Below, piece after piece: positions 53,310 to 62,630 of a DNA stretch of 64,000 nt (positions are counted from its first letter, which is position 1; the number at the start of each line of letters is the position of its first letter). Made by a program: the position numbers and the translations under genes. The notes under the pieces are model-generated. The model made no database searches, was not told where the DNA came from, and saw nothing but the letters and a program-made list of their open reading frames with translations. The stretch is from Membranihabitans maritimus (lineage in GTDB: Bacteria > Bacteroidota > Bacteroidia > Chitinophagales > Saprospiraceae), in NCBI RefSeq assembly GCF_021729145.1, contig NZ_JAJSLW010000005.1:129946-193945 (forward strand), read 5' to 3'.

Positions 53310-53976
53310 CGGGTTATTTTTGTTATTAATGTGGTAAAATTACTGACTCAATTTACTGATGTTTTTCCTATTATCGCTTAAAATGGAATTCCTAAGGGAA
53401 TGTAGATCTATGAATATAAAAGTAAAAAAAGTGAAGTGAAAAAGTTAAAATAATTTATCTTTCAATTAGAGGGTATGTTACACTTTTTCGAGAGCTTTAT
53501 TAACAAATTCGTTCTACCCTGAATTCATCCTATTGATTTTATCTATTGGAAGGATTAGAGATAAAACGTTTGATATATTATAACTGATAGTTTCTCTTTT
53601 GCGGTGAATTTATAAAATGTCTTCTGTCTTACCATGACTCGGATCGCATATTGTAGACAAAATTAAATTTATACTATTTATATTTTATAAGTATTTTGTC
53701 ATTACCAGCTTCTTCTTCTAAGTGAAAATATGAATGAATTATTGGGCTTTCCCAATTGTCCCGTATGTATAATGTGGTATTAGCGCTTGCGGATTTTCCC
53801 GGTAAGGAAAGGTCTTGCCCCATCCCAAATCCATGGTGATTTCCAATCCCCCAAAATCGCTATAAAATATAATACTCACTACTGAATAATTGATATATAA
53901 ATCCGGAACTATTCTCCGAATTAAAATTATATTATTTGTATAACCTAATTCTGTCATTCAATAATTGTAGTTAAAT
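53310..53976. other. Intergenic, 667 bases
   Basis: AT-rich spacer between two minus-strand genes. It includes a 72-codon open frame (53739-53957, minus) ending close to the ADH gene, without recognisable motif, and one AAACGTTT palindrome (53564-53571). No gene is called. Confidence 0.45.
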
Positions 53977-54930
53977 TCACAGATCTTTCCATACCATAAC
54001 TACCTTACCTTTTGTTCGCATTTTTTCTATATATCCAATGGCTTCAGGGATTTTTTGATAGGGGTATATTTTTTCAATATTCACTTTTATTTTGTCTTCT
54101 TTAATTAGGTTTGCCAAGGAGTCAAGGTCCCGGGTACGAGCTTTAGCCGTAAATTGTTTAAGGCTAAAAGAACTTAACGAGCTTTGTAATAATAGCCGGG
54201 CCAAATGCTTTAAAGTTGTAAAACCAATGAGGATACCTCTTTTACCCATTCGTTTGAAATCATCAAATGTCAAATTTCCATGGGTGTCGATCACCAGGTC
54301 ATATTGAGTATTTTGCTTGTGAATGTCTTGTCTGTCATAAGGGATGACTTGATCTGCGCCCAGGGATTGAACAAATTCAATATTCTTATGAGAGCAAATT
54401 CCGGTGACTTGTGCTCCATAAGCTTTGGCTATTTGTACCGTTAAATGACCAACTCCACCGGAAGCCCCATTTATTAGGACGGACTCTCCTTTTTCCAGTT
54501 TTCCATGTGTAGTGAGAGCTTGCAAAGCGGTCAACCCTGCAATCGGTAATCCAGCCATTTCCCTGAAATCCTTTGAATCGGGAATCCTGGCACATACATT
54601 TACTGGGGCACAAACATATTCAGCAAATGCTCCTCCGTCAATTAATTCTCCGAAAACCCGATCTCCAGGTTTAAATTCAGATACATTTGGGCCTATTTCC
54701 ACAACGAGGCCTGCAAAATCTGCGCCCAGGATTTTATCCTTTGGTTTAAATAATCCAAATGCAAAACGGGCAAAATATGGTTTACCCCTGAGTGTATGCC
54801 AATCCGCGGGATTAGCAGAATTAGCCATTACCTGGACTAGGATTTGTTTTTCTTGAAGGATTGGCTTTTTTATGTCTTCCATGTTAAGAATTTCTGGCCC
54901 TCCGTATTTGTACTTAGTAAATGCTTTCAT
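53977..54930 (-). CDS. Zinc-independent quinone oxidoreductase/alcohol dehydrogenase (MDR family)
   Basis: A 317-residue medium-chain dehydrogenase/reductase. N-terminal GroES-like part has KYGGPEILNMEDIKKP and LGADFAGLVVEIGPNVSEFKPGDRVFGE; the cofactor motif is INGASGGVGHLTVQIAKAYG, with AxxGxxG-like spacing of NADPH-using quinone reductases. Catalytic zinc ligands are absent, which separates it from true alcohol dehydrogenases. YPYQKIPEAIGYIEKMRTKGKVVMVW is the usual C-terminus. It may detoxify quinones or enones. Solitary. Confidence 0.9.
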   Translation of the reverse strand: MKAFTKYKYGGPEILNMEDIKKPILQEKQILVQVMANSANPADWHTLRGKPYFARFAFGLFKPKDKILGADFAGLVVEIGPNVSEFKPGDRVFGELIDGGAFAEYVCAPVNVCARIPDSKDFREMAGLPIAGLTALQALTTHGKLEKGESVLINGASGGVGHLTVQIAKAYGAQVTGICSHKNIEFVQSLGADQVIPYDRQDIHKQNTQYDLVIDTHGNLTFDDFKRMGKRGILIGFTTLKHLARLLLQSSLSSFSLKQFTAKARTRDLDSLANLIKEDKIKVNIEKIYPYQKIPEAIGYIEKMRTKGKVVMVWKDL

Positions 54931-55290
54931 ATTATCAGTATGAAGTTTATATTATAGATTATGTTTGATAAAATATAATTTTCATTAGAAGCAGTGAATT
55001 TAATTAGATAAAAGGCGAGAGGAATTTTACAAACTGGTCCTTTTTCTGAAAGTTTAATTTTTAGAAAAAACGGATCGGTTTAAAATTTTGATTAGTTTAT
55101 ACATGGGTGAGGGAGATTCCGAACGGAACCTTGTTTTTTACTTAAAACTGAAATGTACAGCTCGGATATGTAATATGCAATAATAATACACTATGGATTC
55201 CCTGTAATTGTTTATTTACTTTTGAGTTGGATTGGCTGTTGTCATTAAAATATTTAAATTTATATTCTTTTCTGACCCAAGCCATCGTCA
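54931..55290. other. Divergent intergenic region, 360 bases
   Basis: Between the divergent MDR and alpha/beta-hydrolase genes. TACTTTTG at 55217-55224 matches the -7 consensus for the plus-strand gene, without a matching -33; transcription would start near 55231. No gene is seen. Confidence 0.45.
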
Positions 55291-56130
55291 ATGCTATCAA
55301 TAATTGCCCTTCGGATCGTAGGATTTACTTTGAATTCAGGAAGTAAAATATTTCCAAAATACACCCGTAAGAAAGGTTTAGACTTATTCAGTAAGCCCGC
55401 CAGGTTGAAATTAAAAAAGGAGCAACTTGATTTTTTTAATACAGCTGAGAATTTGATTATTCCATTTAACAAGGAAAAAATAAGAATTTATAAATGGGGG
55501 GGTGGTAGCCAATCTGTATTATTTTGCCATGGGTGGCAAAGTCATAGTTATAGATGGTTCCCCTATGTTGAGAAATTGGATAAGCAGAGATTTACTTTAT
55601 ATGCTATGGATGGACCGACCTCAGGACAAACTACAGGAAAATATTTAAACCTGCCAATTTATGCAGCTTATGTGCAGCAAATTATACAGGAGATTGGGGA
55701 ATTTGATTTTTATGTTGGTCATTCACTTGGAGCATTTACTCTTCTCTATACGTTATCCAGGAAGAATAGTTTATCACCAAAGGCTGCAGTAACTTTAGCC
55801 AGTCCTGGAAATGCGCTGGATTTTACCAAAGGATATGTTCGGAGGATGCGGCTGGCTGATAGCACATTTGATATGATAAAAAATGAATTTGGAGAAGTGT
55901 ATGGTCATCATCCCTCTGTCTATCATACAAAAGAATTTGTCAATAGTCTGAGTATACCAGGTTTAATTGTTCATGATAAGGAGGACAAGAGGGAATCATA
56001 TCAACATGCTCTGGAAATTCATAATACCTGGGAGAAAGCAAAATTAATTACCACTAATGGATTGGGACATAGATTAAGGAGTGAGGAAGTAGTAAATAAA
56101 GTGGTCGATTTTATCGAAGGACATTACTGA
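55291..56130 (+). CDS. Alpha/beta hydrolase
   Basis: A 279-residue cytoplasmic or membrane-associated hydrolase. The nucleophile elbow is GHSLGAFTLLY, the oxyanion region VLFCHGWQSHSYRW, Asp is probably in VHDKEDKRESY and His in GLGHRLRSE. The N-terminus has a hydrophobic helix (SIIALRIVGFTL) before a basic region, so it may attach to the membrane. It resembles carboxylesterases/thioesterases with a small cap. Substrate unknown. Its stop lies six bases from the convergent glycosidase gene. Confidence 0.87.
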   Translation: MLSIIALRIVGFTLNSGSKIFPKYTRKKGLDLFSKPARLKLKKEQLDFFNTAENLIIPFNKEKIRIYKWGGGSQSVLFCHGWQSHSYRWFPYVEKLDKQRFTLYAMDGPTSGQTTGKYLNLPIYAAYVQQIIQEIGEFDFYVGHSLGAFTLLYTLSRKNSLSPKAAVTLASPGNALDFTKGYVRRMRLADSTFDMIKNEFGEVYGHHPSVYHTKEFVNSLSIPGLIVHDKEDKRESYQHALEIHNTWEKAKLITTNGLGHRLRSEEVVNKVVDFIEGHY

Positions 56131-56136
56131 TAAAGT

Positions 56137-57213
56137 TTACATTCCATTTTTTTTCAAAGGTTTGGAAGTGGCCAATGCAATGACTCTACCTTCCGACCCG
56201 ACCGCATTGTAAAAATGATAAACCGTATCGTTCCATTTAATTACCCAGGGTTTGTGAGCATATTGTCGGTCATAGTCTTCAGTGGACGATACAAGATCTT
56301 GACCTTCCCAATCTGTCCAATGAATCAAATCATATGAACATGCGAAACGTTCAAAAGCACCCGGCTTCCAAAATGCGCCGAAATAGAACATAATGTAGAG
56401 ATCTCTATATCTGGCAATCTGGGCATCTCCGCAAATACCAGCGCCTTTAGAAATAACCGGCTTATCACCATATCTTTTCCACTCCTTCATGTCTTTTGAA
56501 ACGGCCATTGCAATACTTTCATAATGGGCGGTATCCCCTTTGGCATTATAATACATTACAAATGGGTAGCCTGTATGATTTTCTTTATCTTCAATTACAA
56601 GGCTTTTGTAAATGGTTTTGTTATCATACCAACGGGCATCATCGTCTTCCGGTGATAAAATAGGATGTGTTTCCGTTTGCCAATCATCAATAGTTGAAGA
56701 AAATTTTGAATATGCTAAGCCTGTTTTTAGTGTTCCTGCTTCATATCCGGATGATTTACCACCCAGGTACGTCATCCAATACTTACCGTCATGAGATGCA
56801 GGTGAATAGTCACCGCCCCATTTTGTATTTACCAATGACATATATCCTGCTTTTTGATTTCCGTCCCAGGTGCCTTCTGTGAATGAAAGAATTTTCCGAT
56901 TGTCGGTCCATTCTAATAAGTTTTTACTTTCTGCTATCCAGGTTTCATATCCTTTACCGTCAAAAATGATATATGTCATGTACCAGGTATTGTGTTTTCT
57001 AAAAATAGTGGGAGAATCAATCATTTTACTGGTATCAGGATGTTTCATTACAACACCGTATTTGTAAGGGGTCTTAATTTCCTCATAGACGGAATTCATT
57101 GTTTGAGGTTCCACTATTTTTGGGGGGGATAATTCTTGTGCATGTCCGCAAGAGACAATCATGAATAAGAGGGCCAGATTCTGAAGTATAGAAATTTTAA
57201 CGGAAACGGTCAT
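56137..57213 (-). CDS. Five-bladed beta-propeller glycosidase-like lipoprotein (GH43/GH117 type)
   Basis: A 358-residue exported protein with lipobox IVSC. Repeated sheets with Trp/Tyr (IDSPTIFRKHNTWYMTYIIF, DYSPASHDGKYWMTYLGGK, RYRDLYIMFYFGAF, HKPWVIKWNDTVYHFY) form a beta-propeller of the GH43/GH117 class, which act on arabinans, xylans or agar-type oligosaccharides. DSP near residue 60 is a typical Asp of the active site. Substrate cannot be deduced. ATG at 57213 is taken because it gives a normal lipoprotein signal; an ATG at 57261 would put 16 extra residues before it. Confidence 0.82.
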   Translation of the reverse strand: MTVSVKISILQNLALLFMIVSCGHAQELSPPKIVEPQTMNSVYEEIKTPYKYGVVMKHPDTSKMIDSPTIFRKHNTWYMTYIIFDGKGYETWIAESKNLLEWTDNRKILSFTEGTWDGNQKAGYMSLVNTKWGGDYSPASHDGKYWMTYLGGKSSGYEAGTLKTGLAYSKFSSTIDDWQTETHPILSPEDDDARWYDNKTIYKSLVIEDKENHTGYPFVMYYNAKGDTAHYESIAMAVSKDMKEWKRYGDKPVISKGAGICGDAQIARYRDLYIMFYFGAFWKPGAFERFACSYDLIHWTDWEGQDLVSSTEDYDRQYAHKPWVIKWNDTVYHFYNAVGSEGRVIALATSKPLKKNGM

Positions 57214-57515
57214 TGATGCAAGGATTAAGGAATTTAGCGAAATATAAATATTTAGCAGCATTTCCAAACAGGTATATGAAATTTTTTAAATTTTTCATCA
57301 ACCGTAATTTGACAAATGGATGGTATTGTCATTCAATTTGTGGTGGAAGATGATAAAAGGATCGGGTAATATGATATTGTAGATGAAATTATTACAATCA
57401 GTGATTAATTTATCCCACGTGATTTAACCTATTAATTATCATTCTACCGGTTCGCAAAATACCGTATGCAATAAGATTATTCAAAATGGTTTGATTTTCG
57501 TAATTTTGTAAATGT

Positions 57516-58391
57516 ATGGAAAAGAAAAATCGATCGGTATCAGAATTTAATAACGAACTAAAATTAAGAGGGTTTAATGTCTTTCAAATTGAGAAAGACG
57601 GTAATTCCACAAAGACCTATAGCCGAAAAGATTTTTATAAAATATGTTTGACTACCGGACAAAGTAAAATTCATTATGCAGATCAGAGTTTTGATCATCA
57701 TGGGACCATTTTGTTTTTTGGTAATCCCCATATACCGTATTCCTGGGAGACTATATCCAGGACTTACATAGGATATACGTGTCTTTTTTCCGAGGAGTTT
57801 TTAAAGATCTCCAATCATACTGATAGTATTCTGCAATCGCCGTTGTTTAAACTTGGAGGCACTCCGGTTTTAAGAATTTCCGACGGGCAACGTGATTTTC
57901 TCAATGGCATTTTTGCAAAAATGATTGAGGAACAGGATACTGAATACCAGTTTAAGGATGAGATCATCAGGAATTACATACATCTTATTATCCATGAAGC
58001 TATGAAGATGGAACCTTCCGAGAACATTCAACATAAGCAAGATGCTTCCTCCAGATTGACATCAGTTTTTCTTGAATTACTGGAACGTCAGTTTCCAATT
58101 GAAACACCCGACACTCCGTTGAAACTGAGAACAGCCCGGGACTATGCTCATCAATTGGCTGTTCATGTAAATTATTTGAATCGAGCTGTTAAAAGTGTTA
58201 CTGGTAAGTCTACCTCAAACCATATTTCTGAACGAATAGCTAGTGAAGCGAAGGCCTTGCTTCAACATACTGATTGGAATATAAGTGAAATTGCTTTTGC
58301 ATTGGGTTTTCAATATCCAACTTACTTCAATAATTACTTTAAAAAGGCTACCGGAAGAACTCCAAAGGCTCTACGTGTAAAAAATGTTTGA
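57516..58391 (+). CDS. AraC-family transcriptional regulator
   Basis: A 291-residue regulator with an N-terminal cupin-like ligand domain (including ILFFGNPHIPYSWE) and a C-terminal AraC/XylS double helix-turn-helix: HVNYLNRAVKSVTGKS and WNISEIAFALGFQYPTYFNNYFKKATGRTPKALR. It probably controls the cupin and aldo/keto reductase genes downstream, or itself. A TAATTTTG (57501-57508) directly before the ATG resembles a -7 element and would give a nearly leaderless transcript. Confidence 0.92.
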   Translation: MEKKNRSVSEFNNELKLRGFNVFQIEKDGNSTKTYSRKDFYKICLTTGQSKIHYADQSFDHHGTILFFGNPHIPYSWETISRTYIGYTCLFSEEFLKISNHTDSILQSPLFKLGGTPVLRISDGQRDFLNGIFAKMIEEQDTEYQFKDEIIRNYIHLIIHEAMKMEPSENIQHKQDASSRLTSVFLELLERQFPIETPDTPLKLRTARDYAHQLAVHVNYLNRAVKSVTGKSTSNHISERIASEAKALLQHTDWNISEIAFALGFQYPTYFNNYFKKATGRTPKALRVKNV

Positions 58392-58654
58392 ATTTCTTAC
58401 TTTTTAGTTTGAATTTCATTAACTACGACCGCTTAAGAATGTTGAACTTTATATTTATATTATAAATTGTCAACCATTGAAAGATTTAATGGTCATTTTA
58501 AATTGATAATGACTAATGATATATTAGTATATTCAATAGTAATTTTATTTAGGTAGGAGAATTAGTGACTAAATGAATTTGTTCAAAATCAAATTATTGA
58601 GTGACTTGCTTACCATTAATCGTAACATACATTTTAAAACTAAACACCAGGTTT

Positions 58655-59149
58655 ATGGAATTATTGAATATGAGATTAAATGTTTTACTAGTTACTTTTC
58701 TGACTTTTGGGGTATTTTTAGCTTGTAAAGCACCTGAAGAAGAATCAGGTAGATCTACTGCAAATGCTATTTTCCCAAAAGGAAGTAAAGGTCCCTCTCA
58801 GTTCTTTACCGGAACGGTATGGGTAACAGGTCTAGTAGATAATGATTCGATTTTTACCACCTCAGCGGGAAGTGTCTTATTTGAGCCTTCGGCGAGAAGT
58901 AATTGGCACTCACATCCTGCCGGTCAGATACTAATAGTTACCGAAGGGGTTGGGTATCATCAGATTAAAGGTAAGCGAAAAGAAGTTATTAGAAAGGGAG
59001 ATGTGGTAAAATGTCCTCCAAATACTTCACATTGGCATGGTGCATCCAAAGATAGTAGTATGACTCATATATATCTATTACCAAATACGGAAAAAGGAAT
59101 GGTTAAATGGATGGAACCTGTATCTGATCAGGAATTTCTTAATGAATAA
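58655..59149 (+). CDS. Cupin-domain lipoprotein
   Basis: A 164-residue lipoprotein (Cys in VFLACKAP) with a single cupin barrel. Metal ligands are visible as WHSHPAGQ and a later TSHWHGASKDSSMTHIYL, with RKEVIRKGDVVKCPPN as the second cupin motif. It resembles cupins found with carboxymuconolactone decarboxylases and aldo/keto reductases. Start taken at ATG 58655; ATG 58670 is also possible. It lies 25 bases before the aldo/keto reductase gene and 263 after the AraC gene. Confidence 0.85.
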   Translation: MELLNMRLNVLLVTFLTFGVFLACKAPEEESGRSTANAIFPKGSKGPSQFFTGTVWVTGLVDNDSIFTTSAGSVLFEPSARSNWHSHPAGQILIVTEGVGYHQIKGKRKEVIRKGDVVKCPPNTSHWHGASKDSSMTHIYLLPNTEKGMVKWMEPVSDQEFLNE

Positions 59150-59174
59150 TATTTTATACTAAAAAGTAATACGT

Positions 59175-60036
59175 ATGATACTTCAAGAAAATTATATTCT
59201 TTCCAATCGTGTTCAAATTCCAAAAATAGGTTTGGGTACCTGGTTTAATTGATGATGATAGTGTGGAGAAAGCTGTCAAAGATGCCGTAAAAATAGGATA
59301 TCGTCATATTGATACAGCACAAGCCTATCAAAATGAAAAAGGGGTAGGAAAAGGCGTAAGAAATAGTGGTATCGATAGAAAAGAGATTTTTGTAACTACT
59401 AAATTGGCCGCGGAAATAAAGTCCTATAGAGATGGCGTACAATCAATTGATAGTTCACTGGAAACTATGGGGTTGGATTACATTGATATGATGATTATTC
59501 ATAGCCCTAAACCATGGAAAGCATTTTTGGAGGACAATAATTTTGCAGAAGGTAATATCGAAGCATGGAAAGCACTGGAGGAAGCTTATAAAGCAGGTAA
59601 ACTCCGGGCCATTGGGGTATCCAATTTTGAAAAAAATGATATTCAAAACATTCTTGACTCGTGTACTGTGAAGCCAATGGTTAATCAAATATTGGCGCAC
59701 ATTACAAACACCCCAACAGCGTTAATTCAATTTTGTAAAGAGAATGAGATCCTTGTAGAAGCATATTCTCCCATCGGTCATGGTGAATTATTGAAAAATC
59801 AAGAAGTTGCCACGATGGCAGATAAATACAAAGTATCCGTTCCGCAACTTGGTATTCGGTACGCATTGGAACTGGGACTTCTTCCATTGCCCAAAACGGC
59901 TAATCCTGAACATATGAAGATTAATGCGGATGTTGATTTTGAAATATCAGGTGAGGATATGAAAACGTTGAAGAACCTGGATAAAATTAAAGATTATGGT
60001 GAAGCCAGTGTGTTTCCGGTATATGCAAAAGAGTAA
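59175..60036 (+). pseudogene. Aldo/keto reductase disrupted by a one-base frameshift
   Basis: An AKR gene begins at ATG 59175 and reads through VQIPKIGLGTW, then stops at a TGA at 59250-59252 in that frame. In the next frame, coding continues from ~59245 (LIDDDSVEKAVKDAVKIGYRHIDTAQAYQNE) to the TAA at 60034-60036, carrying the catalytic Asp and Tyr (DTAQAYQNE), AKR barrel strands and PLPKTANPEHMKIN cofactor binding. The expected GLGTW-LIDDD junction is restored by removing one T from the TTT at 59244-59246. So either a real +1 insertion or a sequencing error. A GTG at 59263 would give a 257-residue protein lacking the first strand. Confidence 0.85.
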
Positions 60037-60305
60037 TTAGGATATATTTTAGAGTGTGAAGACTCTTGTTAAGCAATAAGGTAACTGTAAACAAGAAAAT
60101 GTAAATCCGAAAAGGGAGGAATTTTTTGATTAAAGTGCCTAGAAAGTCATAAAAGTAGATATACAATCTATTGATAGTCCGTATGCATGTTTTACGCCGT
60201 AACAATAATAATTATTCCTGGAAAGAATGGATAGATTATAGGTCATTACAATTTACCACATAATTGATATGAATTTCATTTAAAAATTTTTTCCAGGATC
60301 ATTTT

Positions 60306-61217
60306 TTACCCCAATTTGACACTAGTCATAGTTAATGACCCACCTAGTGATTTATTATTAAATATTATTGGATTGTCACCCTGTTGCTTTAGTCCCATTG
60401 TATATAGCAATGGTAAATAGTGCTCTGGCGTCGGGACAGCTAACTCAAAGGCCTTACCTTGCTTTTTATACTCAATAAGACTTTTGTGATCTCCATCAAG
60501 GATCCATTTTTTCATTTTAGAATTGGCCTCAATTGCCCAGTCGTATCCATAATTCTGGTTTAACTTATTCCAGGCAATCATACCCAAATTATGAACTATG
60601 TTTCCACTCCCGATAATTAGGATGCCCTTATCCCTGAGAGATTTTAGTTGCTTTGCCAGTTCATAGTGTTGCATTGGACTGAGGGACACATCCAGACTTA
60701 GTTGAATGACCGGAACATCAGCATTGGGAAATAAATGTTTTACTACAGTCCAGGCCCCGTGGTCAAGTCCCCAATTATGATCTAATTCTACAGTACCTGT
60801 GGGTTGAACAATATTCGAAATTTCACCGGCCAGTGCCGGACTTCCCGGTGCGGGACTTCCCGGTGCGGGGTATTGAACTTCATACAAGGCTTTTGGAAAA
60901 CCACCGAAATCGTGAATAGTTCTGGGGTTGTCCATTGCTGTAACTTTTGTGCCTTTTGTTTCCCAATGAGCGGAGACAACGATAATGGCATTAGGCTTTT
61001 CCAATTTAGCTACCTGGCTCTTGAATTCACGTACAAATTCATTATCCTCAATACCATTCATTGGTGATCCATGCCCTAAAAATAACACAGGCATTCTCTC
61101 TGTAATTTTGTATGAATCGGTTATTTTTTGAATGGATTGGAGTGAATTGACTACAGGTATTGATGTTGTTGTAACTCCGGATAGATATAAAAACTCTTTT
61201 CGCGTCATATTATCCAT
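60306..61217 (-). CDS. DODA-type extradiol ring-opening dioxygenase family protein (YgiD-like)
   Basis: A 303-residue protein. After a Tat-like leader (TRKEFLYLSG) comes MPVLFLGHGSPMNGIED and VVSAHWETKGTKV with metal-binding His, and HNWGLDHGAWTVVKHLFPNADVPVIQLSLD, the classic signature of class III (DODA) dioxygenases. An in-frame duplication around YPAPGSPAPGSPALA (60841-60870) inserts five residues into a usually strict stretch. The signal is unusual, as most family members are cytoplasmic. It overlaps the NmrA-like gene by eight bases (none if ATG 61208 is used). Confidence 0.88.
   Translation of the reverse strand: MDNMTRKEFLYLSGVTTTSIPVVNSLQSIQKITDSYKITERMPVLFLGHGSPMNGIEDNEFVREFKSQVAKLEKPNAIIVVSAHWETKGTKVTAMDNPRTIHDFGGFPKALYEVQYPAPGSPAPGSPALAGEISNIVQPTGTVELDHNWGLDHGAWTVVKHLFPNADVPVIQLSLDVSLSPMQHYELAKQLKSLRDKGILIIGSGNIVHNLGMIAWNKLNQNYGYDWAIEANSKMKKWILDGDHKSLIEYKKQGKAFELAVPTPEHYLPLLYTMGLKQQGDNPIIFNNKSLGGSLTMTSVKLG
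60841..60870. repeat. Tandem 15-bp duplication inside the DODA gene
   Basis: CTTCCCGGTGCGGGA at 60841-60855 is followed by CTTCCCGGTGCGGGG at 60856-60870, 14 of 15 bases identical. In frame, it encodes PAPGS twice. The unit is markedly more G+C-rich than its surroundings and probably arose by slippage. Confidence 0.85.
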
Positions 61218-62079
61218 AAATTGATACTAAAAATTCTTTAACAGTGTAGGGTTTTCTTCCTAATATTTTTTCTAGCGTAAGGTCCTTTAATTCTAATTCC
61301 CCCTTAGCTTGAGCCAATGAAAATGCAGTTAAAAGGTGTATGTACTCATCCGGCACATTGTATTTTTTTAATTGATTCGTAAATTCGTCAGGGGCAGGGG
61401 AGTGATAGCTGATTTCCTGACCAGTGATGTTTGATATTTCTTTGGCAATATCGCTATATGATAGTGATTCATTATTCGCCAATGAATATACCTTATTTTT
61501 ATGGCCACTGCTCGTCAGGATATTAGCTGCTGCTTCTGCTAATTCTTCTCGCAAAACTGAGCTTGATTTGCCTTCTCCCGCAGGAAGAGAAATTATTCCG
61601 GTCTGCAGAACTGATTCTCCTATGAACATAGGAATCATATCCATATAAGTTGAATTTCTAAGTATCGTATAAGAAATTCCACTTTCTTTAATCCAATTTT
61701 CAGTCTTCATATGAGAAGCCTGCAAAAAAGATATCGCCGAATCTTGAACGGGAATATTTTGAAGAAATGAAGTATATACTACATAATCGATGTTGGATTC
61801 TTTTGCAGCATTCACTACATTCCTATGTTGTTGCTCACGATTTTCTACTTCACTACCAGAAACAAATAAGAGTTTATCTACTCCATAAAAAGCAGTTAAT
61901 AATGAATCGTAGTCATTATAATTTCCTACTCTTAATTCTATTCCTTTTTCCTTTAAATCACTGGCTTTTTTGAGATCCCTGACCAATGCAATAATTTCAT
62001 TGGTATTAACTCCTTTTTCAACTAAATTATTGATTACAACTTTTCCATATTCGCCAGTAGCTCCAGTAATTAATATCAT
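61210..62079 (-). CDS. NmrA-like SDR (NAD(P)-binding, quinone oxidoreductase 2 type)
   Basis: A 289-residue atypical SDR. ITGATGEYGKVVINNL at the N-terminus is the NAD(P)-binding motif; the family stretches VVYTSFLQNIP and ISYTILRNSTYMDMIP follow. Active-site Tyr-Lys of classical SDRs is missing, as in NmrA/QorB-type proteins that bind NADPH and reduce quinones or sense redox state. It is transcribed divergently from the HxlR regulator at 62188, with which such genes are often paired, and ahead of the DODA gene. Confidence 0.9.
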   Translation of the reverse strand: MILITGATGEYGKVVINNLVEKGVNTNEIIALVRDLKKASDLKEKGIELRVGNYNDYDSLLTAFYGVDKLLFVSGSEVENREQQHRNVVNAAKESNIDYVVYTSFLQNIPVQDSAISFLQASHMKTENWIKESGISYTILRNSTYMDMIPMFIGESVLQTGIISLPAGEGKSSSVLREELAEAAANILTSSGHKNKVYSLANNESLSYSDIAKEISNITGQEISYHSPAPDEFTNQLKKYNVPDEYIHLLTAFSLAQAKGELELKDLTLEKILGRKPYTVKEFLVSIYG

Positions 62080-62138
62080 TTTGATTCATTAAAATTTAAG
62101 AATGTCACAAAATTAATCATTTGGTATATAAAATATAG

Positions 62139-62173
62139 TTGATTTTCTAATTATATTAGTATACTTTTGTATA
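62139..62173 (+). promoter_or_regulatory. Promoter and operator-like dyad of hxlR
   Basis: TTG at 62139-62141, 20 bases, then TACTTTTG at 62162-62169: a Bacteroidota-type promoter. The -7 element is embedded in TATAC-TTTT-GTATA (62160-62173), a dyad suited to autorepression by the HxlR dimer, which would also block the divergent NmrA-like/DODA operon. Confidence 0.5.
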
Positions 62174-62187
62174 GTAGAATGTAAAAT

Positions 62188-62553
62188 ATGTTTTCAATGA
62201 GTAATCAAAAATCTATTTCTGAGATAAAAAAATGTCCCCGGCAATTTGTTCTCGCCATTAACGATACCCTAAATGTAGTGAGCGGTAAGTGGAAATTACC
62301 AATCATTGCTTCATTGCTATATGGAAAGAAACGATTTAAGGATATTCAGGATAATATTGAAAAAATCACACCCAGAATGCTTTCCAAAGAATTAAAGGAA
62401 TTGGAGCTAAACGGTGTAGTAGAAAGAACTGTATATGATTCCAGACCCATACGGATTGAATATACCTTGACAGAATCCGGCGAAAAGATATTATCAGTAC
62501 TTGATGCGATGGTAGAATGGGGAATGGATCATAGGAAAGTTACGATGCTGTAA
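62188..62553 (+). CDS. HxlR-family transcriptional regulator
   Basis: A 121-residue winged-helix regulator. The pattern KCPRQFVLAI, VVSGKWKLPIIASLL, RFKDIQ, ITPRMLSKELKELELNGVV and YTLTESGEKILSVLDAMVEWG is diagnostic of HxlR/YodB-type regulators, which often sense quinones or aldehydes through a Cys. Here the conserved N-terminal Cys is present in KKCPRQF. It is divergent from the NmrA-like and DODA genes, whose control is its likely job. Confidence 0.92.
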   Translation: MFSMSNQKSISEIKKCPRQFVLAINDTLNVVSGKWKLPIIASLLYGKKRFKDIQDNIEKITPRMLSKELKELELNGVVERTVYDSRPIRIEYTLTESGEKILSVLDAMVEWGMDHRKVTML

Positions 62554-62630
62554 GCGGTTGAAGATTCATTTAGAAAATATGACTCATTAGAAATCAGTAT
62601 TTTCCTTAATTCTTTTTAAAAAATCTTATT

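Noticed and set aside
53564-53571. Second AAACGTTT palindrome as a LacI operator
   Set aside because: Eight bases only, 255 bases from the nearest gene start, and expected by chance in AT-rich DNA of this length.
53739-53957. 72-codon open frame upstream of the MDR gene
   Set aside because: No recognisable motif, no start context and no codon pattern distinct from the flanking spacer.
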